Source: Streptomyces bikiniensis (GTDB lineage: Bacteria > Actinomycetota > Actinomycetes > Streptomycetales > Streptomycetaceae). From it: 64,000 bases of DNA. Positions 18,381-27,463 of the stretch are shown here, one piece after another (the stretch's first letter is position 1; every line of letters starts with the position of its first letter). The notes beneath the pieces are model-generated. The model saw only the letters and a list, made by a program, of their open reading frames with translations. It was not told the DNA's origin and did not search any database. A program made the position numbers and the translations under genes. The DNA lies in assembly GCA_000716465.1 (NCBI GenBank), contig JNWL01000024.1:20561-84560 (forward strand), written 5' to 3'.

Positions 18381-19655
18381 TCAGCGGGAGATGTCCCGGA
18401 CGTTGTCCAGTACCTTCCGGAACGCCCGTGCGATGTCGTCGATGGCGTCGAGCGGGGCGAGGAGCACCTCGTGGCCGAAGCTCACCACGCTGTCGTGCAG
18501 GCGTTTGGCGACCGGAAGGTCGAACCGCGCCGGATTCACCTGCTCCAGGTAGTGCGCGTCGGTGGCGAACCGCCGGCGCGAGGCCGGCCGGTGCAGCGGG
18601 TTGTCGTTCAGGGGCCGGTGCGTCCGCATCACGGCGAAGCCCAGCTCGGCGGTGAGTGCGCCGGCTATCCGGTCCACCGGCGCCACGGCCAGCACTTCGT
18701 CGGGCAGCCGCACCATGAAGCGGTAGTAGGCGCGGCCGGTGGTCCCGGGGGAGGTCTCCTGGACCGTCAGGCCCATCTCGTCCAGGCGGCTCTCGAGATG
18801 CTCCGCGGCCCGTATCCGATGGGTGTTCTGCCCGTCCAGCAGGGCCAGTTGGTCCAGCAGCACCGCCGCGTGGAACTCCGACAGGCAGGCGTTGCTGCCC
18901 ATCAGCCGGCCGGTCTCCTCCAGCTCCATCTCGCCCACCCCGACCGGTTCGGGCCGCAGCACCCGCCCGTCCGCGCGCAGGTGCTCCGCCCGGTTCGCGA
19001 CGTCCGCGTCGTCGGTCACCAGTGCGCCGCCCTCGCCGCAGGTCAGCAGCTTGCTGCCCTGCATGCTGAAGACCCCCGCGGTGCCGAACGCGCCCACGGG
19101 CCAGTCACCGTAGCTGGCGCCGTGCGCGTGCGCGCAGTCCTCGATCAGCGGCAGGCCGTGCCGCTGGGCGATGTCGATGAGCGAGTCCAGATCGGCCACG
19201 GCCGAGTAGGCGTGCACCACGGTGATGGCCCTGGTCCGCCCGGTGATCGCCGCCTCCACGGCCGCCGGGTCCAGGCAGTACGTCTGCGGGTCGACGTCCA
19301 CCAGCACGGGAACGGCGTTGATGCCCAGCACGGCCGACGCCGACGCCACCCACGTGAGGCCGGGCACGATCACCTCGTCGCCGGCGCCGACTCCGCACGC
19401 CTCCAGGGCGATGGCCAGCGCGGCGGTTCCGGTGGCCACCGGCACGCACAACGCCGAACGGCAGTAGTTCGCGAAAGCCTCCGCGAATTGCCGTTCGTAG
19501 GATTGCCGGCCCTGATAGGCGCAGCTGATGGTCCAGCGCCCGCTCGTCAATACGTCTTCGAGACTTTTCAGAGCCCGCTCGCCGGGCTGTGGCCAACGCG
19601 GCCACTCCCGGTCCGTGAGACGCGGTCCACCGGCGATAGCCAATGCATTTGCCAT
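18381..19655 (-). CDS. stsC: StsC: L-glutamine:scyllo-inosose aminotransferase
   Basis: A 424-residue DegT/DnrJ/EryC1 (SMAT) aminotransferase, the family length for StsC. PLP is held by Lys in FSMQGSKLLTCGEGGA; the cofactor pocket also shows GTAALAIALEACGVGAGDEV and LIEDCAHAHGA. The known StsC enzyme makes scyllo-inosamine from scyllo-inosose with L-glutamine, the first committed amination of streptidine. It is the only gene in this part of the cluster on the minus strand, divergent from stsB across a 233-bp region with a StrR operator, so both are probably activated together. ATG 19655 has a GCGAGGG site. Confidence 0.9.
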   Translation of the reverse strand: MANALAIAGGPRLTDREWPRWPQPGERALKSLEDVLTSGRWTISCAYQGRQSYERQFAEAFANYCRSALCVPVATGTAALAIALEACGVGAGDEVIVPGLTWVASASAVLGINAVPVLVDVDPQTYCLDPAAVEAAITGRTRAITVVHAYSAVADLDSLIDIAQRHGLPLIEDCAHAHGASYGDWPVGAFGTAGVFSMQGSKLLTCGEGGALVTDDADVANRAEHLRADGRVLRPEPVGVGEMELEETGRLMGSNACLSEFHAAVLLDQLALLDGQNTHRIRAAEHLESRLDEMGLTVQETSPGTTGRAYYRFMVRLPDEVLAVAPVDRIAGALTAELGFAVMRTHRPLNDNPLHRPASRRRFATDAHYLEQVNPARFDLPVAKRLHDSVVSFGHEVLLAPLDAIDDIARAFRKVLDNVRDISR

Positions 19656-19888
19656 GCTTGCCCTCGCTTTCGAGAATTCGACGGATGGGGAGAGAAATTT
19701 ACGCACCTCCGTCCGCCGTACGCCACAGTGGGGAGACTGCCTCCGAACGGTCCCACACCCCCGTCCCGTTCGACTGAGGAAAGCGAGCACTCGAACGTAT
19801 CGGTACGCTGCGGCTGGCCGGACGGCTGAATACCCGGTCAGCTCTTCGCGACCAAAGGCGGGGAAAGCATCAGGTGGAGGAGTCAGAG
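19656..19888. promoter_or_regulatory. Divergent stsC/stsB control region
   Basis: A 233-bp region between divergent stsC and stsB, with a StrR operator near its middle (19768-19796), well placed for both promoters. A strong ribosome binding site (GGTGGAGGAG) precedes the stsB ATG. Confidence 0.7.
19768..19796. promoter_or_regulatory. StrR operator between stsC and stsB
   Basis: GTTCGACTG (19768-19776), 11-base spacer, CACTCGAAC (19788-19796). One mismatch to the StrR consensus GTTCGActG-N11-CagTcGAAC, in a lower-conservation position. Confidence 0.85.
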
Positions 19889-21421
19889 ATGTCCGGTAAT
19901 CCCCGGAAGCGGTACGACGGCACCGGCACCGGCACCCACCGGGCGGGCGGGGCGTCCTCCTCCGGCCCCGTTCCCCGGCACGCCCGGACCGTGATCGTCG
20001 GCGGCGGACTCGCGGGCGTCGAACTCGCCACCGCGCTGGCCGGCCACGGTGCCGAGGACGTCCTGTTGCTGGAGGCGGGGCCCGGCGAGGACTTGGCCCA
20101 CATTCACATGACGCACTCCCAGACGCACGCCACCGAGCTGGTGTTCGCTCCGGAGCGCGACCCCCACTTCCACCGGTCGTGGCGGTCCGAGGCGCCCCCG
20201 CACTACACCGGCATCTCCGGGCTCCGCCGCAGGCTGGGCGGCCGTTCCCTGTACTGGCACGGCGTGGTGCTGCCCCTGGAGGACTGGGCCCTGCACCCGT
20301 CGGACTGGCCCGCCGAGGTCGTCACCGCCCTGACCGCCGGCACCGCCGGCGAGCCCTCCTGGTACGACCGGGTCACCGCGGACCTGACCGCGTGGAGCGG
20401 CGGCCGGCTGTGGGACGCCGCGCAACCCGGCTGCGCCGTGTTCGGCGGCCAGGAGTTCCTCCCGCTGCCCCGCGCCTGCCGGCGCCTGCCCGGCACCGAC
20501 CGCTGGGAGGCGTACACCGCGCTCGACGCCTGGCGCGGACCCGACGGCCGGCCGGCCCCGCCCCCCGGTGTCTCGGTCCGCTGCGACACGGAGGTGCTCG
20601 CGGTGGACGTGCGCGCCGGACGGGCCCGGGGCGTCCTGGTGCGCGCCGCCGACGGGACCACGGCCACGGTCGCCGCGGACACCGTGGTGCTGTGCGCGGC
20701 CACCGTGGAGAGCACCCGGCTCGCCGCGCACGCCCTCGCCACCGCGGGTGCCCTGCGCACCCCGCGGCTCGGCGGCCTGGCCGACCACCTCGTGCAGGGC
20801 TTCACGGTCCGGCTGCCGGCCGGCCCGCTGCCCGTGCCCGGCTCGTACCACGTGCCGAGCGACCCGGCGCTCCGCTCCTACCTGCGGATGGACGTGCACC
20901 CCGACGGACCCGGTCGGGCGCTCCTGGACGTACGGATCACCGGGGAGCAGCTGCCCAACCAGGAGAGCGTCGTGGAGTGCCGGCCCTCCGGGGGCGCCTC
21001 GTGGCGGGCGCACGTCCGGACCGCGCTGTTGCCCGAGGACCGCAAGGTGATCGGCGCGCAGCGCGACCTGCTGCGCGACTTCTGGACGACGGTCGCCCGT
21101 GAACTGGGCCTGCCCGCGGCCCCGTTGGTGTTCACCGACTTCGGCGACGCCGACCGCGACAACACCCGGGTGCTGCCCGACCGGACCCGGAGCCAGCCGG
21201 AGAGCCGGCCCGAGACGTGGACGAGCCTGCTCGGCACCGAGGACCACGAGGGCGGCAGCCTGCCGCTCGGCCGGCTGCTCGACGCCGACCACGCCTTCCC
21301 CGCGCTGCCCGGCCTCCACGCCGCCGGCCCGGCCGTCTTTCCCCGGCTGGGCGCCGCCAACCCGTCCCTGACCACCATCGCGCTCTCCCGCCGGCTCGCC
21401 GGACTGCTCGCCGGCGCCTGA
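19889..21421 (+). CDS. stsB: StsB: GMC-type FAD oxidoreductase, inosamine dehydrogenase candidate
   Basis: A 510-residue GMC oxidoreductase. FAD-binding motif TVIVGGGLAGVELATALAG begins near residue 36, the ADP-ribose contact LLLEAGPGED follows, and the carboxy-terminal GMC region is GLHAAGPAVFPRLGAANPSL. It is divergent from stsC and 90 bp upstream of stsA. In streptidine formation the alcohol at C3 of N-amidino-scyllo-inosamine is oxidised before StsA aminates it; StsB is the accepted candidate. Electron acceptor (oxygen or other) cannot be read from the sequence. The first 30 residues are a Gly/Thr-rich low-complexity lead with three GGCACC repeats. Confidence 0.82.
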   Translation: MSGNPRKRYDGTGTGTHRAGGASSSGPVPRHARTVIVGGGLAGVELATALAGHGAEDVLLLEAGPGEDLAHIHMTHSQTHATELVFAPERDPHFHRSWRSEAPPHYTGISGLRRRLGGRSLYWHGVVLPLEDWALHPSDWPAEVVTALTAGTAGEPSWYDRVTADLTAWSGGRLWDAAQPGCAVFGGQEFLPLPRACRRLPGTDRWEAYTALDAWRGPDGRPAPPPGVSVRCDTEVLAVDVRAGRARGVLVRAADGTTATVAADTVVLCAATVESTRLAAHALATAGALRTPRLGGLADHLVQGFTVRLPAGPLPVPGSYHVPSDPALRSYLRMDVHPDGPGRALLDVRITGEQLPNQESVVECRPSGGASWRAHVRTALLPEDRKVIGAQRDLLRDFWTTVARELGLPAAPLVFTDFGDADRDNTRVLPDRTRSQPESRPETWTSLLGTEDHEGGSLPLGRLLDADHAFPALPGLHAAGPAVFPRLGAANPSLTTIALSRRLAGLLAGA

Positions 21422-21511
21422 CGCCCCTCCGCGCCCGCCCGACGGCCCGCCCCGCACCGCCGTCCGCGCGACACTCCCCGAGACCACCGATCCCACCCAG
21501 GAGGTACCACC

Positions 21512-22747
21512 GTGCCGGGACCCGGATACCGTTTCTTCGGCGACGAGGAACGCGCCAACGTCATGGCCGTGCTCGACCGCTGGTACGCCGACCGCGAGGC
21601 GTTCGACGACCCCGGCGAGAGGGAGTGGGTCCGCCGCTTCGAACAGGCGGCGGCCGAACGGTTCGGCGCCGCCCACTGCCTCGGCGTCAACAGCGGCACC
21701 TCCGCGCTGGTCGCCGCCCTCGTGGGACTCGGCGTCGGACCCGGCGACGAGGTCGTCGTGCCCGGCTACATGTTCGTCGCCTCGATCGCCGCCGTGCTGC
21801 ACTGCGGCGCCGACGTGGTGCTCGCCGAGGTCGACGAGTCGCTCACCCTCGATCCGGCCGACGTGCGCGCCAGGATCACCCCCCGCACCCGGGCGATCAT
21901 GCCCGTGCACATGCTGGGCGCGCCCTCGGACATGGCCGCGCTGCGCGCCCTCGCCGACGAGCACGGACTGCACCTCCTGGAGGACTGCGCGCAGAGCGCG
22001 GGCGGTACCTACCGCGGCCGTCCGCTCGGCACCCTGGGGGACGTCGGCACCTTCTCCCTCAATCACTACAAGGTGATCACCTCGCTGCAGGGCGGATTCC
22101 TGCTCACCGACGACCCCGCGGTCTTCCAGCGGGCCTACTCCTTCCACGACCAGGGCTGGTTCCCCTACCGCCGGGACCACGGGGAGGGCGACCTGCTGCT
22201 CGGCATGAACCTGGGACTCGGCGAACTGCACGCCGCCGTGGCGCTCGCCCAGCTCGACAAGCTGGACCTGATCCTCGACCGCGTGCGGGACGTGAAGCGC
22301 CGGCTGACCGAGGCGATCGGCGAACTGCCCGGAGTGCGACCGAGGACCTCCCACGATCCGGCGGGGGAGTGCGGCACGACCGCCGTGTACGTCTTCGACG
22401 ACGCCGCGCACGCGCAGGACGTGGCGGACCGGCTGCGCACCCGGACGCTCCTGGACTCGCCGACGCACTACTACGGCGGGCTGCCCGCGCTCACCGCGTT
22501 CGGCCGCGGCGACCGTTCCGTCGTGCCGTCCCGCGCCCCCGGGGGACGTCCGGCCGCGCACCCCTTCGAAGCCGGTGCGCTCCCCCGCACCGACAGCGTC
22601 CTCGGCCGCTCCGTCGCCCTCGCCACCGGCGTCTCCGACGGCTACCTCGGCCCCGGGTTCGGCGTCCACCCCGGATCCTCGCAGGCGGAGATCGACCGCG
22701 CGGCGGAGGCGTTCCGCCGCGCGGTCAAGGGCGAGGCCCCGGCCTGA
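21512..22747 (+). CDS. stsA: StsA: second cyclitol aminotransferase of streptidine
   Basis: A 411-residue DegT/DnrJ/EryC1 aminotransferase started by GTG 21512 after AGGAGGT. Substrate and PLP residues are seen in LGVNSGTSALVAALVGLGVG, LLEDCAQSAGGTYRG and FSLNHYKVITSLQGG, where the Lys of HYK forms the Schiff base. StsA catalyses L-alanine:N-amidino-3-keto-scyllo-inosamine transamination, giving the second amine of streptidine, and it differs from StsC mainly in the PLP-lysine context (NHYKVITSLQGG against MQGSKLLTCGEGG). It follows stsB and converges on strO, sharing an overlapping terminator. Confidence 0.87.
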   Translation: MPGPGYRFFGDEERANVMAVLDRWYADREAFDDPGEREWVRRFEQAAAERFGAAHCLGVNSGTSALVAALVGLGVGPGDEVVVPGYMFVASIAAVLHCGADVVLAEVDESLTLDPADVRARITPRTRAIMPVHMLGAPSDMAALRALADEHGLHLLEDCAQSAGGTYRGRPLGTLGDVGTFSLNHYKVITSLQGGFLLTDDPAVFQRAYSFHDQGWFPYRRDHGEGDLLLGMNLGLGELHAAVALAQLDKLDLILDRVRDVKRRLTEAIGELPGVRPRTSHDPAGECGTTAVYVFDDAAHAQDVADRLRTRTLLDSPTHYYGGLPALTAFGRGDRSVVPSRAPGGRPAAHPFEAGALPRTDSVLGRSVALATGVSDGYLGPGFGVHPGSSQAEIDRAAEAFRRAVKGEAPA

Positions 22748-22783
22748 CCCCGGCCGGTCCGGCGGCCCCGCGGGGGTCAGGCC
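22741..22783. terminator. Terminator overlapping both stop codons of stsA and strO
   Basis: GGCCTGACCCC (22741-22751) pairs with GGGGTCAGGCC (22773-22783). The stsA stop (TGA, 22745-22747) and the strO stop lie inside the two arms, so one 11-bp stem serves both convergent genes. Confidence 0.75.
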
Positions 22784-23565
22784 GTGCCGCCGGGCCCGGC
22801 GGCGTCCCGCACCAGCCCGGTCAGCTCGTCCGCAACGCCCGGCGCCGCGTACACCAGCCAGCGCCCGTCCAGCCGGCCGCCGCCGCACAGGTCGTCCACG
22901 CAGCCGCCGGCCTCCGCCACCAGGAGGGCGGCCGGCGCCCGGTCCCAGACGTGCCCGCCCTCGTCGACCAGCCCCTCGGCCCGGCCCTCCAGCAGATCGG
23001 CGACCAGACACACCGAGGAGTCGATCCACCTCATCCGGTCGCGCACCGGCTCGACGGGGGAGCCCGGCATGAGGAAGCCGCCCACCCGGGCCGCCGAGAG
23101 CGGTCCGGTCGTCTCCGGCACGCGCAGCGGACGCGACGCCGACAAGGGCCCGCCGCGGGCGGACGCGAACGCGCCGCGGCCGCGCTCCGCCCACCACCGG
23201 ACGCCCTCGGTCGGACGGCTCAGGACGGCGACCCGGAGCTCCCCCTCCACCTCCAGGGCCACATGGGTGCCCCAGTCCCGCCGCCCGGCCAGGAAGGGGA
23301 TCGTGCCGTCGATGGGGTCCAGTATCCAGCGGCGCCGCGACCCCGTTCCGAGCGTGCCGCTCTCCTCGCTCAGCACCGCGTCGTCCGGCCGTTCCTCCGC
23401 CAGCACCGCCAGCATGGCCTCCTCCACCGCGAGATCGGCCTCGCTCACCGGGCTGCCGTCCTCCTTGCGCCGTGCGACCGGCCGTCGCCCGAAGAATTCC
23501 AGTGCCAATGCGTCCGCCAGATCGGCGAGCCGGTGCGCGAGCCGTACGTCGCTGTCATTCACCAT
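22777..23565 (-). CDS. strO: StrO: inositol-monophosphatase-family phosphatase
   Basis: A 262-residue IMPase. The Mg-binding motif I is ILDPIDGTIPFL, with an upstream EES (LSEESG) glutamate, and motif II is WDRAPAALLVAEAGG. The family hydrolyses inositol-1-phosphate and related sugar phosphates, so StrO is proposed to make free myo-inositol for StrI, or to remove a phosphate from an amidino intermediate. The start at ATG 23565 follows GGTGGA. It is divergent from strN, which is read rightward from a leaderless-type promoter. Li-type inhibition and substrate cannot be judged from sequence. Confidence 0.82.
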   Translation of the reverse strand: MVNDSDVRLAHRLADLADALALEFFGRRPVARRKEDGSPVSEADLAVEEAMLAVLAEERPDDAVLSEESGTLGTGSRRRWILDPIDGTIPFLAGRRDWGTHVALEVEGELRVAVLSRPTEGVRWWAERGRGAFASARGGPLSASRPLRVPETTGPLSAARVGGFLMPGSPVEPVRDRMRWIDSSVCLVADLLEGRAEGLVDEGGHVWDRAPAALLVAEAGGCVDDLCGGGRLDGRWLVYAAPGVADELTGLVRDAAGPGGTA

Positions 23566-23677
23566 CGGTCCACCATAGCCACGGGACCCGCCCACGCGGA
23601 CGTCCTGTCTTTCCGTAATTCATTGGTCAACCGGGTTGAACGTCCGGCGGGAAAAGCCGCACGGCGGCCCGCGGTGT

Positions 23678-23683
23678 TAGCCT
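23678..23683 (+). promoter_or_regulatory. TAGCCT -10 element, leaderless strN promoter
   Basis: TAGCCT within GGTGTTAGCCT lies five bases before the strN ATG. No ribosome binding site is present, so a leaderless mRNA is likely. No clear -35 was found at normal spacing. Confidence 0.4.
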
Positions 23684-23688
23684 CTGGC

Positions 23689-24621
23689 ATGCTCTTGGAG
23701 AACACGCTCGTGGAACGCCGGAGCCTTCTCCGGCTTGTCGAGGAAAACTTCCGCAACTTCCTTCCCGATGACCGGGAATTGCCCGAGATCGAGTTCTTCC
23801 CGCTCGGTGAGGACAGCTGGTCGTACCGCTGCGGACCCCTCTGGATCAGTGTCCGCCGCGATCTGGACGGCCATTTCCCCGCAGCGTACGAGGTGCCGCT
23901 CCTGCTGCGCGAGAGCGGAAAGGACTACGTCCTCGCCCCGCTCCCCGGGCGGGACGGCCGGATCGTCCACCGGGTCGCAGGCCTTCCCGTCGTGGTGTTT
24001 CCCTACGTCGAGCGCGCCGTCGCCGCCCCCACGCCCCCCACCGCCGGTCAACTCGACCTGCTGGCGGCCAGGTTGCGGGAGGTGCATGCCTTCGACCCGC
24101 CCGCCTCCCGGGCCGTCGGCATACCCGTCGAGGACTTCCGCCTCCCTTTCGAGAACGACCTCGACAAGGCGCTCCAGGCGGCTCTGGGCGGCGGAGCGGG
24201 CGAGTGCGGGCCCTACGGCGGCCGGCTGGCCGACCTGGTGGCGCGACGGCGGGACCACCTCGCCGCGCTGCGCGAGGAGGCCGCCCGCGTGGCCGACCGG
24301 TGCACCGCCCTGTGGCGCGGCGAACGCCCCGCCCTCACCCACGGCGACCCCAGCACGACGAACGTCCTGTTCGGGCGGGGCGTGGACATCATCGACTGGG
24401 GCGGGGCGATGTGGGCTCCGCCGGAGCGCGACTGGGCCGCCCTGACCAGGGTGTTCGGCACCGCCCCCGAGGGACGCGCGGTCTTCCTGCGGTTCTACGA
24501 ACTGCGCTGGGTGCTCGCCGAGATCGCCGAGTACGCCGGCCGCTTCACCGGCCCCCACACCGGTGACGCCGACGACAACGCCATGTGGGGCCGGCTGACG
24601 CGCTACCTCCCGCCCGCCTGA
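23689..24621 (+). CDS. strN: StrN: aminocyclitol kinase of the APH fold
   Basis: A 310-residue kinase. The catalytic loop is LTHGDPSTTNVLF (about residue 216) and the metal site is IIDWGGAMWAPPERDWAAL. It resembles APH/fructosamine kinases rather than the AphD resistance protein. In streptidine synthesis scyllo-inosamine must be phosphorylated before StrB1 acts; StrN is the likely enzyme, with StsE for the second phosphorylation. It heads strN-strB2-strM. The ATG at 23689 has no Shine-Dalgarno sequence but is five bases from a -10-like element. Confidence 0.78.
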   Translation: MLLENTLVERRSLLRLVEENFRNFLPDDRELPEIEFFPLGEDSWSYRCGPLWISVRRDLDGHFPAAYEVPLLLRESGKDYVLAPLPGRDGRIVHRVAGLPVVVFPYVERAVAAPTPPTAGQLDLLAARLREVHAFDPPASRAVGIPVEDFRLPFENDLDKALQAALGGGAGECGPYGGRLADLVARRRDHLAALREEAARVADRCTALWRGERPALTHGDPSTTNVLFGRGVDIIDWGGAMWAPPERDWAALTRVFGTAPEGRAVFLRFYELRWVLAEIAEYAGRFTGPHTGDADDNAMWGRLTRYLPPA

Positions 24622-24684
24622 CCCGCGGGCCGCGGCCCACCGCCTCCCCACACCATCGTGACCGACTCGTACCGAAGGACCGCC

Positions 24685-25728
24685 GTGAGCCTGGTCAGCG
24701 TTCACAACGAATGGGATCCGCTGGAAGAGGTCGTCGTAGGCACCGTCCGCGGTGCCCGGGCGCCGGTCGCCGTCGGGCACGCCGGACGCACCGAAGGAGC
24801 CGCGGGCGCGTGCCACGGTCGGCGACGGGACGCCGCCCCGGTGCTCTGGCCGGACCGGGTCCTCAAGGAGACGGAAGAGGAACTGGAAGAGCTGTGCGAG
24901 GAGTTGCGCGGTCTCGGCGTGACGGTCCGCCGTCCCCGGACCCGTGACCGCGCGGCATGCGCGGACGTGCTCGGCCGGACGGACGACGGCCGCCGCCCCC
25001 GGGCCGGGCTGCTCACCGTCGGTGACACCGTCATCGAGACCCCGACGGCCCCGCGCGCGCGGTTCCCGGAACCCTTCGCCCACCGGGAGCTGCTGACCGA
25101 GTACCTCGTCAGCGGCAGCAGATGGATCTCCGCGCCCGAGCCCCGCCTCACCGGCGCGATGTACGACCCCGGCGCCCCGCCCGGCGAGCGGCTGCGCGAA
25201 CTGGAGCCGGTGTTCGACCCGGCCAACGTGCTGCGGCTCGGCACCGACCTGCTGTACCTGGTGTCCGACAGCGGCAACGAACTCGGGGCCCGCTGGCTCC
25301 AGTCGGCCGTGGGCGGGACCTACACCGTGCACCCCTGCCGCGGGCTGCACGCCCCCACCCCCCTCGACCTCACCCTGCTCCCGCTCCGCCCGGGCCTGCT
25401 CCTCACCAACCCGTCCCGGGTGACCGGCGGCAACCTGCCGGCCGTGCTGCGCTCCTGGCGGCGGATCGAGTGCCCCGAACCCGCCGGACCCGGCGGCGCG
25501 GGGGACGCGCCGCACCGCTCGACGTGGACCGGCACGGGTCTGCTGGTGGTCAGGCCGGGCCTGGTCGTCGTGGACGGCCGGCAGCGGGAGCTGATGCGCG
25601 TGCTGGAGCGGCACGGCGTTGACGTGCTGCCGCTGCGGCTGACCCACTCCCGGCTCCTCGCCGGCGGGTTCCACGGGCTCGTCCTCGACGTCCGCAGGAC
25701 CGGGGCGTTGGAGACCTACCGCTTCTGA
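24685..25728 (+). CDS. strB2: StrB2: amidinotransferase paralogue lacking catalytic residues
   Basis: A 347-residue homologue of StrB1 (same length, about 55% alike by eye). GTG 24685 follows GAAGGA and gives the StrB1-like start [14 protein letters not shown]. Aligned on StrB1, Asp108 of CPRDG is Ala in RPRAG, His227 of STHVDS is Pro in PTPLDL, and the nucleophile Cys332 of [11 protein letters not shown] is Gly in [11 protein letters not shown]; only Asp179 (VFDPANV) is kept. Without the Cys no amidino-enzyme intermediate can form, so StrB2 should be catalytically inert and may be a regulatory or structural partner of StrB1. The frame is intact and codon use is normal, so it is not decaying. 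Confidence 0.85.
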   Translation: MSLVSVHNEWDPLEEVVVGTVRGARAPVAVGHAGRTEGAAGACHGRRRDAAPVLWPDRVLKETEEELEELCEELRGLGVTVRRPRTRDRAACADVLGRTDDGRRPRAGLLTVGDTVIETPTAPRARFPEPFAHRELLTEYLVSGSRWISAPEPRLTGAMYDPGAPPGERLRELEPVFDPANVLRLGTDLLYLVSDSGNELGARWLQSAVGGTYTVHPCRGLHAPTPLDLTLLPLRPGLLLTNPSRVTGGNLPAVLRSWRRIECPEPAGPGGAGDAPHRSTWTGTGLLVVRPGLVVVDGRQRELMRVLERHGVDVLPLRLTHSRLLAGGFHGLVLDVRRTGALETYRF

Positions 25729-25781
25729 CCGTCGGCCCTCCCGTCCCACGTCCCCCACCGAAACCCCGCAAGGAGGCGCGG

Positions 25782-26384
25782 ATGCGTCCGCTGAGTGTGC
25801 AAGGTGCCTGGCTGTCGGAGACCCGTGCGTTCACCGACGACCGGGGCGAGTTCCAGGAGCTCTACAGCGGCCGGGCGCTGGGCGACGCGCTCGGTTACGA
25901 CCCCGGCGTCGCACAGGCCAACCGCTCCGTCTCGCGACGGGGCGTGCTGCGGGGGGTGCACTTCGCGCAGATGCCGCCCAGCCAGGCGAAGTACGTCACC
26001 TGTCTCGGCGGCGCCGTCCTGGACGTGGTGGTGGACATCCGCGTCGGCTCGCCCACCTACCGCCGCTGGGAGGCGGTCAGGCTCGACGACCCGCACCGCA
26101 GCCTGTACATCGAGGCCGGGCTCGGCCACGCGTTCCTGGCGCTCACCGATGCCGCCGTCGTCGTCTACCTCACCTCGCGCGGCTACGCCCCCGGACGGGA
26201 GCACGGGGTGCACCCGCTCGATCCCGCCCTCGGCATCGCCTGGCCCGAGGACGTCGAGCCGGTGCTCTCGGAGAAGGACCGCACGGCCCCGGGGCTCGAC
26301 GAGATGGAGCGGCGGGGGCTGCTCCCGTCCTACGACGACTGCGTCGCCTTCCACCGCTCCCTGCGCGGACCCGCCGCGGACTGA
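25782..26384 (+). CDS. strM: StrM: dTDP-4-dehydrorhamnose 3,5-epimerase
   Basis: A 200-residue RmlC-type cupin. Hallmarks are FTDDRGEFQELY, ANRSVSRRGVLRGVHFAQ with the catalytic His, AVLDVVVDIRVGSPTY with the second catalytic Asp, and IEAGLGHAFLAL. The enzyme inverts C3 and C5 of dTDP-4-keto-6-deoxyglucose to the L-lyxo 4-ketose, the precursor that StrL contracts to dihydrostreptose. It has the strong ribosome binding site AAGGAGGCGC, 53 bp after strB2, and is the last gene of the strN-strB2-strM unit, converging on strL. Confidence 0.92.
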   Translation: MRPLSVQGAWLSETRAFTDDRGEFQELYSGRALGDALGYDPGVAQANRSVSRRGVLRGVHFAQMPPSQAKYVTCLGGAVLDVVVDIRVGSPTYRRWEAVRLDDPHRSLYIEAGLGHAFLALTDAAVVVYLTSRGYAPGREHGVHPLDPALGIAWPEDVEPVLSEKDRTAPGLDEMERRGLLPSYDDCVAFHRSLRGPAAD

Positions 26385-26388
26385 CCGC

Positions 26389-26436
26389 ACGCGCGACGGC
26401 CCACCGGCGAACCCGTGCCGGTGGGCCGTCGCGCGT
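26389..26436. terminator. Bidirectional terminator between strM and strL, 20-bp stem
   Basis: A perfect 20-bp inverted repeat (26389-26408 with 26417-26436) and an eight-base loop, just after the strM stop and before the end of strL. Confidence 0.9.
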
Positions 26437-26461
26437 CCTGGGGGACCCGGGAGCCGGCGGC

Positions 26462-27376
26462 TCAGGACCGGGGCAGCGCCGAGCGTCCCACCGCCCCGCG
26501 CAGCGAGGGGAACGCCTCCGTCAGCGCGGCGTCCCAGCCCCGCAGCGGCTCCATCCCCGCCGCCCGCCAGCGGGAGTGGTCCAGCACGCTGTACCCCGGC
26601 CGGCCGGCCGGGCGGGCCAGCGCACGGCTGGTGGTGGGCCGCACCCGGTCGGGGTCGGCGCCGAGCAGCCGGAACGTCTCGCGGGCCAGGGCGTACCAGG
26701 TGGTGCGGCCCGAGTTGGTCGCGTGGTACACCCCGGCGGGCGCCGTGCCCGCCAGCGCCGCCGTGCCGAGCGCCGCCAGCCGACCGGCCACGTCCGCGGT
26801 CCAGGTCGGCTGGCCGTGCTGGTCGTCCACGACCAGCACGGTGTCCTGCTCGGCTTCCAGCCGCATCATCGTCGTCACGAAGTTGGATCCGCCCGCCCCG
26901 TACAGCCAGGCCGTGCGGACCACGTAACCGGCCTCCGGCAGGAGGTCCAGCACCGCCTGCTCCCCGGCCCGCTTCGTGACCCCGTACACGGTGGCGGGAC
27001 CGGTGGGGTCGTCCTCCCGGTACGGCCGCTTCGCCGTACCGGCGAACACGTAGTCGGTGGAGAGCTGGAGCAGCACGGCCCCCAGGGCCCGGCAGGCCCG
27101 GGCGATGTGGAGCGGCCCGGTGCCGTTCACAGCCATCGCGCGCGACGGCTCCGCCTCCGCCGCGTCGACCGCGGTCCACGCCGCGCAGTTGACCACCACC
27201 GCCGGGCGGTGGTGGTCGAGCGCGGCCCGCACGGCTCCCTCGTCGGTGATGTCCAGGACGTGGCGGTCGAGTGCGGTGACCGGGGTTCCCCGGTGCTGCA
27301 ACAGGGAGGTGAGATCGCGCCCCAGCATGCCGGACGCACCGGTGACGAGCCACCGCGGGCGGGGGTACGGGGGCAT
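26462..27376 (-). CDS. strL: StrL: dTDP-dihydrostreptose synthase (RmlD family)
   Basis: A 304-residue short-chain/extended SDR. Rossmann start WLVTGASGMLGRDLTSLLQ, the RmlD substrate region QLSTDYVFAG and the catalytic YGVTKRAGE (Tyr-x-x-x-Lys) are intact. RmlD relatives reduce dTDP-4-keto-L-rhamnose; StrL instead is thought to perform ring contraction and reduction to dTDP-L-dihydrostreptose. The ATG at 27376 with GGAGA is chosen over an upstream in-frame ATG at 27463. It is the promoter-distal gene of strD-strE-strL on the minus strand, 87 bp from strE. Confidence 0.9.
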   Translation of the reverse strand: MPPYPRPRWLVTGASGMLGRDLTSLLQHRGTPVTALDRHVLDITDEGAVRAALDHHRPAVVVNCAAWTAVDAAEAEPSRAMAVNGTGPLHIARACRALGAVLLQLSTDYVFAGTAKRPYREDDPTGPATVYGVTKRAGEQAVLDLLPEAGYVVRTAWLYGAGGSNFVTTMMRLEAEQDTVLVVDDQHGQPTWTADVAGRLAALGTAALAGTAPAGVYHATNSGRTTWYALARETFRLLGADPDRVRPTTSRALARPAGRPGYSVLDHSRWRAAGMEPLRGWDAALTEAFPSLRGAVGRSALPRS

Positions 27377-27463
27377 GGTGTCGGTCTCCGAGGGGTGCGT
27401 GCCGGGCGTCGGGAAGGGCGGAGCGGTCCGTCCGGGGCGGTCCGGCCGGGAGCGGCCGGACAC

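Noticed and set aside
23602..23640. GTCAAC/GTTGAAC pair upstream of strN as a StrR operator
   Set aside because: Half-sites do not match GTTCGActG, and the 11-base spacing is absent.
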